Shown here one piece after another: positions 57,922-64,000 of a stretch of 64,000 bases of DNA (position 1 is its first letter; each line of letters begins with the position of its first letter). This DNA comes from Nautilus pompilius (Eukaryota > Mollusca > Cephalopoda > Nautilida > Nautilidae). A model generated the notes under the pieces. That model had not been told where the DNA came from and ran no database searches. It was given only the letters and a program-made list of their open reading frames with translations. The position numbers and the translations under genes were made by a program. The stretch is from contig JACATO010001021.1 of NCBI GenBank assembly GCA_018389105.1, positions 124,001 to 188,000 of the forward strand, read 5' to 3'.

Positions 57922-58290
57922 ATGGAGACTAAACCGGACGTTGGTGGCGGTAAGTTTCGCTCGAGAGTGGGAGGGAGTGATGGCGGCGTGTATTCATCCT
58001 GTACCGGCACTGCGGGGTGCCACGTTTCGTTTAGAATGGATGCACGTCCCTGGAGAGCAACGACCCGAGGTGTAACTTTAAAGATGCGTAAGAGTTATAA
58101 GTTAGATAAACAAACCAGCCAGAAGATCACCAGTTGTGAACTGGTCATTCACGAGTCCAGATCTGAAGCCAACCCGACACCCGCAGGAAGGACGCACATG
58201 GAAATGTCGTACAGGTGTAAAGAACGCCGGCACGTTACCTGGCATCGGAGGGTAGAAATACACACACACACAAATATGACCACCATGTAA
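57922..58290 (+). other. Open frame in CpG-containing sequence, unknown
   Basis: ATG at 57922 (METKPDVGGG). A strong donor GGCG|gtaagt follows after 28 bases, so this could be a very short first coding exon; or the frame continues to 58290 and ends in simple-sequence Thr/His codons. No family recognised. Confidence 0.2.
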
Positions 58291-58580
58291 ACTATATTTG
58301 TTGATATGCAAATTATTAGATATTATTTTAGTATAAATGCCATCAGGCTAAAAGCAAAATGCCGTCTCTGTCCGGAATTTTAAATTAGAAAATACACCTC
58401 ATTTTCCATCGGTTCTTTTAAGAGAAGAGGAGAAACAGCAGAAGTTGTGTAAATTTCAGTTTTTTTTTTTAAAATGAAATAAGTTGAGACTGGTTGACGA
58501 TATATTATGGGTTCTTTAAATCCACCAAGAGAATTTACTGTTTTCCCTCTGTATTTGTATATATTACAATGCACATTGTT

Positions 58581-58600
58581 TTATATTATTATTATTATTA

Positions 58601-58679
<79 letters not shown>
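58581..58679 (+). repeat. (TTA)n-(GTA)n compound microsatellite
   Basis: TTA triplets change abruptly to about 15 GTA triplets. Confidence 0.95.
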
Positions 58680-59545
58680 CTGTATGTATGTGAATACAAC
58701 TTTCTGATGATGTCGTCAATTACTTACCGAAATCTAAAGTCAAAATTCGTCGTGTTCATCCTTCATTTTATTCCTTGGATTTGTTCCCCATTTCTGTGAA
58801 TTTTCTATACTCAAAACTCCTTTACAACGATTAAACTTTTCGGTGCATTTAAAAAGGGGACAGTAATGAGATCCAATGCCGTTATACTGCGAATCAATCA
58901 ATATTTAAATTCGTAAAGCATAAAACAGTTTATTTCAAAAAGATTCCATGCAGAGTTTGTAAACTAACTTTTAGCAGTGACAAACTGGTCGCTTGTGTGA
59001 TGATGGAGCTTTCCATCGTTAAGTTCGAAATTTTGCCTATATCGTGTTCACCTTTCTAATGCTTTGTTCGCACAAAGAATAGATAAATAAATATTATATA
59101 TAGTATTTCTCAGTGTGGTTTCTATCGCAACAGGTGCAGTTGTTTAATGGGTTGAAAACAAACAGGAAGATGTCACATTTCAGTCCAAATAAATCTCTGA
59201 GGACGAGAAGGGGCCGATCAACATCTTTTCCAGCATCAAAATTCAAAGAAAAAAAGAAGTTAATATTTGAATTTCTTTGTATCGCTGCTCCCCCCGTCCC
59301 TTTGTTCAAATTCGCCAACGTTTAAAGTTTTCTCCTGATAAATCTCGATCATATTTCTTTATTTCTTTCACGCCGGCCCTTACCGAACAGGTGTTTCCGA
59401 TACCTGCTTCCGCATCGGAGGCAACAGTCCGCGGAAACCGCACATTAACTGTGGGATTATCCACAATGGTGCTGAGATGATCGTAGATACAGGTTTAGAA
59501 TGAAAACAAAACAAAAAAGAAGCGAAATGCAGTTTAATTTTTAAA

Positions 59546-59590
59546 GGAAGAGAGAGAGAGAGAGAGAGAGAGAGTGAGAGAGAGAGAGCA
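59546..59590 (+). repeat. (GA)n microsatellite
   Basis: GA run with one GTGA interruption; no CRE spacer here. Confidence 0.9.
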
Positions 59591-59627
59591 AACAACGCTA
59601 ACTGTAGAATAGTTTACAGGTTTTTAA

Positions 59628-60116
59628 ATGAAAACCAGCAGGAAAAAAGTAATTGAATTGAAGAGGACAAAGATGGATACGGAAATGAAATCATTGGAGT
59701 GCTATCTATCAAGTACCGCACGTGTGGGTGGCATGAACCGAGAGGAACACTACGTAGAGTCCCCCCCCCAACAGCTACGTAAATCGCACAGGAAGGCATC
59801 AGGAATGTTGCTGCAGCAAGCTGGTATTGAGAATTCGAGGGGTTACCATAGCGTCGTCAGGCCACTGGATGAAGACAGAAAAAAATTACAGATGAGATAT
59901 TTGCGGCGATCCGTGAGGAAGGCGGCACCAGAAGAAAAATTCAGCAGATTTATCTACATTAATAGTGGGATGCATTTGTACGATAAACGTGAGAGAGTGG
60001 TGGTGGGTCGAAGTGGAGTCGATACACTACTAAACACTATAGCACGGGGACTCGTCAGGCCGGAGGAGTACATTTCGTCTCTGGAGACAATCACGAAAGC
60101 AATCAGTACCTTTTAA
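59628..60116 (+). CDS. 162-codon open frame, unknown
   Basis: MKTSRKKVIELKRTKMDTEM to ITKAISTF and stop. The composition is protein-like: mixed charge, including REEHYVESPPQQL and FSRFIYINSGMHLYDK. No low complexity apart from a C run at 59761. I recognise no domain. It could be a single-exon gene, the last exon of a plus-strand gene, or a transposon-derived frame. Left unassigned. Confidence 0.35.
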   Translation: MKTSRKKVIELKRTKMDTEMKSLECYLSSTARVGGMNREEHYVESPPQQLRKSHRKASGMLLQQAGIENSRGYHSVVRPLDEDRKKLQMRYLRRSVRKAAPEEKFSRFIYINSGMHLYDKRERVVVGRSGVDTLLNTIARGLVRPEEYISSLETITKAISTF

Positions 60117-61050
60117 ACCAGACAACGAAAAGGACAGTGGAGAGAAATCCACCAGGCCGAGTACTTTACCGCTGTTACGATCGATAGAACGCCCTGATCT
60201 TTTCAGGAAGTCGTGTCAATTTCTCAAACAGCTATAGCGCCCTTCCACGAGGCCTTAAACTACGATAAAGGTTCGTTACCCCATAGGAATTAGGGGGGAA
60301 TATAAGGTTTTTTTAGACCTTGTTTTAGGTCTGGATAAGGGATTTAAAAAAAAAATGACGATAAAACAACGAGGAAGCTATGTGGCTTGACTGCGGAAAA
60401 CAATTCTCTTACAGACCTTATATTCGCGCACGTGGCAATTTCCTAGCTCTGTACTGGAGTCGTTCACAGCATCTTTTCTCCATTCTCGAACTTTGCCCAT
60501 TTATTCCGCTATCAATGGCTGACTCTCGTTTTGTATATTTTACCCCCATTTTTTAAATATTGGTAATAACTTTAATTTAAATGAATGACTGCTCAGTCTA
60601 AACAACGTTACTTCTAGACACTGCGGAAGTCTCCTGGTACATTTTCAGCGTTTAAAACCGAGCGTGCAATGTATATTATCGACAGGGTTACTGCCTGCAC
60701 CATTCAAAATAATTCTAATTGTCTTTTGCTCGAGTATAATTAAATTACGACTATATCCGTGTTTAAGCCTTTGTTCTGTTTTTTTTTTCTTTCCATTAAT
60801 CATCTATGCACTTCTTTGTTAAAATATTAGTCAAAACCATACTTCAAATCGCGCGTTTATTAACGTTTACTACTTTATCTTATAGCTGGTCCTTACTGAC
60901 AAATTCCTGTACAGAGTCCTGAATATCAAAGCAACCCTTGGTTATTTTTCATATTGTCATAATGCATTTTGACACTGTAAATACGATGAACACGCCCTAT
61001 TTTTTTAAATACATAAGGAAACGTAATAATTTTGTCTACTATCGTATTTT

Positions 61051-61115
61051 TAGAGAGAGAGAGAGAGAGAGAGATTACGTCAGTGCATAGAGAGACATGA
61101 CGTCAGTAGATAGGG
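61051..61115 (+). repeat. Short (GA)n copy with two CRE-like spacers
   Basis: (GA)n followed by GATTACGTCAGTGCATAGAG and CATGACGTCAGTAGATAG: two spacer units of the family seen at 26.8 kb. Confidence 0.75.
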
Positions 61116-61794
61116 AAAGAAAGAATTTTTCGACGATACTTTGTTCTCCGCTGAAAATAAAACAACAAAACTAAAATTAGACCCCTTATCTTGATCTTTT
61201 TTTAAAAAGTTGGCAAAAAGAGAACAGATTCCTTCCCTTCCACCGCCCTTTCTTTCATTTGCTCTTTTCCGTATAAAAACGGCAACTTACTGGCTGTTCG
61301 AGACATTGTTGTTTTGCGCCCCCCCCCATTAGTGTAGACGCGATTGGACCATGGAGGAAGATCGCCACCGTCTTCACACCGTCTACTATTTGACGACAAA
61401 CGATGTTTAAGTTAGCCACCCGATGGGGAGGGACACCCTAGAAAGTTTCCCGACCAACAAACGGGATTTCTGCGCTCCCTCCAAAATACACCGTTTTTTT
61501 TTTTACCTATTAGAAGCTGCCATGTATAAAAAAACAGTTTTCCGTCACCGCTGTCGTTGTTGTGCGCCCCCCTTTACTTTTGTGATTTAGTCCGCCAGTC
61601 AAGTGCTCGTAGGGTGCGCGCGCGTTTGCATTGAGCCAGAAGTACTCTCCTCCTTCTCCTCCTCCTCTTCTTTTTTTAAAGATATTTAATTAGGCTCTGA
61701 TTTTCGCTCGTAGCTGGCAGACAATGGGCGACTCGAGTTGTTTGTGCCCCACTCTCTCGCGCCACCCTTTACAGCTGACACGGGAGGGGGAGGA

Positions 61795-61840
61795 GGCGGT
61801 ACATATAAACATCGCAGCACGGTCGCTACTCGACTGTTAA
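61795..61840 (+). promoter_or_regulatory. Candidate TATA promoter
   Basis: TATAAA at 61804-61809 in a CpG-rich block (61.6-62.1 kb), with GGGAGGGGGAGGAGGCGG just upstream as a GC-box-like element. Transcription would start near 61835, about 100 bases before the candidate ATG at 61935. Confidence 0.35.
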
Positions 61841-61934
61841 CGAAATTAATCCAACCAATCTCCCACCTCCGCGACGAGCTAATTAGCGAGCGGAGTAATA
61901 ATCGGCGGGGTTAACGTGCAGGGTGAACCTGCAA

Positions 61935-61995
61935 ATGTGTTTCCTGAAATGCTACAATGTGTACCCGCCCTTCGTGCAGAACCACGTTTTCAGAG
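61935..61995 (+). CDS. Candidate first coding exon, unknown gene
   Basis: ATG 100 bp downstream of the likely TATA start. It reads MCFLKCYNVYPPFVQNHVFR and then reaches the donor CAGAG|gtaccg in phase 1; unspliced it stops six codons later. The short peptide looks coding-like, but no following exon was identified before the window ends 2 kb later. Not recognised. Confidence 0.28.
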
Positions 61996-62881
61996 GTACC
62001 GGCACTGATGACTGAGCACGTCAAGGCGACATGCCTCTGAAATAGCAAGTCTTCACCGGCTTCCTCCCACATCTGAGCAATGAAGTAGCGGGGTTCGGCA
62101 GCAAAGGCACCAAGTGCCTGCTATTTTCGGTCCAAGACGCAACGACGAAGACACTGGTGTCTTTTTGTCGCCCGCGATGGGTCACAGCGACTTAGAGACA
62201 GGAGAAAGCTGTCCCACGTTCGGGGCTTAAAGTGGCCCCTTCCATGAAATAAAACAAACAAACAACAAAAAAAAGATGGTGGTTTATACCATGGATTTTA
62301 ATTGTGCGTGTGAGTGTGTGTCTGTCTCTCTGTCTGTGTGTTTCTGTGTATGTCAGTGTGTGTTTGTGTGTGTGTTCAGGGCGGACGAATCCGACGTATT
62401 TCTATCGCAATATATCTTGTTGGGTGGATCTATAATCATTCCCTCTAGCGGTTTCGAAAGGAAAGTTGCGGTGAAGTCTTGTGGTCGAGGGAAAGAACTT
62501 CGTCTTTTCTTCGGCCAATTACCTCCGCAAAACCCTCAACAAACAGAACTTTTAGCAGAAAAATCTCCGAGCGAGTTAAACGACAGAAAGCGGAGTAGGT
62601 GAAACAACTGAGACAGACCGGCCGACATGGTTTGCTTGTGTTTTCTTTTTTCTCATAAAAGAGGATCAAGTATTTATGAAGCAAAGTTTAAAATAAAACG
62701 TAACGCCATTCTACAGATTGTAGGATAGATATTATGGAGGTAATTGTTACGTATTTCGTTTAAAATTCGCGGAGAGCTTTTATTTTTCTATCCACCCACA
62801 AAAGACGTGACGTCACGACAGAACCGTTGGAAATAGTAAGCACAACTGTGAAATGAGGATATATAAGTGAAAGGTATCCTC

Positions 62882-62882
<1 letters not shown>

Positions 62883-62913
<31 letters not shown>
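62883..62913 (+). repeat. (TG)n microsatellite
   Basis: About 15 TG units. Confidence 0.93.
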
Positions 62914-62914
<1 letters not shown>

Positions 62915-63083
62915 TTAATGAATAGTCATGAATATTCTGATCACGTCATAACAATTACTCTCCAGTTTTGCATACAGGTGCTTGCGAAAAGATAAAGATA
63001 AATATGAATAAATTATTGTTTTTTTTTACGGAAACGAAAACAACAGGATATCGGCGGTAAATCAGTTTTCCAATGATAATGAA

Positions 63084-63104
63084 GAGAGAGAGAGAGAGAG
63101 AGAG
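63084..63104 (+). repeat. (GA)n microsatellite
   Basis: Ten GA units; no CRE spacer. Confidence 0.9.
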
Positions 63105-63250
63105 CATTGACACCGGACTATTTTATAAAATAAAAAGTCTCGACGGATGTTAAAAGTAAATTGCTTTTGAGTTTGTTCAGGTGGCAATCTATCAGCTCTC
63201 CGAAGGAAGTCACTGACGCCAGCCACATTTTTTGGTTAAAGGAAACAAAC

Positions 63251-63275
63251 AAATAAATAAATAAATAAATAAATA
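63251..63275 (+). repeat. (AAAT)n microsatellite
   Basis: About six AAAT units. Confidence 0.9.
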
Positions 63276-63414
63276 TAATAATAACAAGCAGAGAAATCCG
63301 AGATGACACCATACGATATTCTCGCCCCCCTCCGTACCGATCTAAACAGGTGATAGCTATAGAAAAAATGGTCGCTAGTTCAGGTGCGACGCCAGAAGCC
63401 CATACAGCACATTA

Positions 63415-63500
63415 GCACGCACAACTATGACGCGTAACAATGTTTGTAGACTTCTTGGCAGAAGAGCTATTTCATTGCTAATTTCGTTTTAGAACAGCGT
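63415..63500 (+). repeat. Dispersed repeat, copy 2
   Basis: GCACAACTATGACGCGTAAC, CTTCTTGGCAGAAGAGCT, ATTTCGTT: parallels copy 1 at 43.65 kb at roughly 70 percent. Confidence 0.55.
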
Positions 63501-64000
63501 CGCAGTTTAAATTTACCGAAAATCCCCAAAAATGTGCGATATTGTATAAGCAAGATTTTACAAAAGACAAAATAAATCTTTCTTTCTTTCTTTTTTAAAA
63601 GTTTTAGTTGTGGAACGGTGTTTCTTTGAAAAGTAGTGAAATCTGACCATCTAGCCATATTTCAGAAGTGGGATTTCTTTGAAATTCGAACTGGTAACGT
63701 TGACATTAGATGGAGGTGATTAACTAGATTAACCCGTGATGACCTACTGCGCAAAAACGTTATTCTGCGCCTTTTACCGCCGATTCTAACAGCAGGTCCG
63801 CACTGACGGGTCAGCGAAATTTGAATAAAATCTAAAAGCTAAAAATAAAAAGAATTTAATAATAATAATAAATTCTAATGTTTGATTATTTCGCTATGAT
63901 ATTTATCATAGGTATTTCGCTTGTTTGTTTTTAATATGCAAGTTATCTTTAGCCATACAAGTGTTAACCAAGCAGACTAGGAAGAAATCCATTTTTATAA

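Larger units (their letters stand above)
57311..61790. other. Mostly unassigned region
   Basis: Includes a compound (TTA)n/(GTA)n microsatellite (58.58-58.68 kb), a GA tract (59.55 kb), the unknown frame at 59.63 kb and the short CRE/GA repeat at 61.05 kb. No recognised host gene. Confidence 0.4.
62000..64000. other. Right end, unassigned
   Basis: Contains GT-rich tracts (62.31-62.37 and 62.88-62.91 kb), a GA tract (63.08 kb), (AATA)n (63.25 kb) and a segment at 63.36-63.50 kb related to 43.6-43.74 kb. If the 61.9-kb exon is real, this would be its first intron. Confidence 0.4.

Overview
The window is animal nuclear DNA: AT-rich, intron-dense and full of old transposon remains and microsatellites. 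The two recognisable host loci, a tandem pair of collagen prolyl 4-hydroxylase alpha genes and an AA15-type lytic polysaccharide monooxygenase (LPMO), together with a SINE-like core repeat and the general repeat profile, suggest an invertebrate, most likely a mollusc. That placement is inference; nothing here fixes the species.

Layout. Positions 1-4316 (minus) hold the first three coding exons of a P4HA paralogue that runs off the left edge. Positions 4317-9537 are intergenic, with only weak unassigned reading frames. Positions 9538-26339 (minus) hold a complete 13-exon P4HA gene. I rebuilt it exon by exon with matching splice phases: 526 residues, signal peptide, all catalytic residues present, one probable GC-AG intron. 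Its introns carry a decayed Tc1/mariner copy, a LINE reverse-transcriptase remnant, SINE-like copies and a 59-bp hAT-type MITE. Positions 26340-30738 contain a GA-rich array punctuated by the CRE palindrome TGACGTCA.

Positions 30739-41101 (minus) hold the AA15 LPMO gene: a signal-peptide exon exposing the N-terminal His, a central exon with the second His of the copper brace, and two homologous, apparently mutually exclusive last exons. Each last exon completes the catalytic domain and adds its own tail. A 266-bp MITE and a piggyBac remnant lie in the intron before the proximal last exon. Positions 41102-51260 are mostly unassigned, with CpG-rich and CT-rich tracts, one SINE copy and a candidate first exon at 43.0 kb. 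Positions 51.26-55.83 kb hold a hAT fragment and then a nearly complete 3.8-kb hAT composite; its BED-finger transposase is broken by two opposite frameshifts. Positions 56.28-57.31 kb are a 54-bp-period minisatellite built on TGACGTCA. The right end (57.3-64 kb) is mostly unassigned, with a TATA-containing CpG-rich region and a candidate first exon at 61.8-62.0 kb.

Functionally, the P4HA pair would hydroxylate procollagen proline in the ER, and the LPMO is a secreted copper enzyme of the chitin/cellulose-active AA15 type. Nothing links the two loci beyond adjacency and shared strand.
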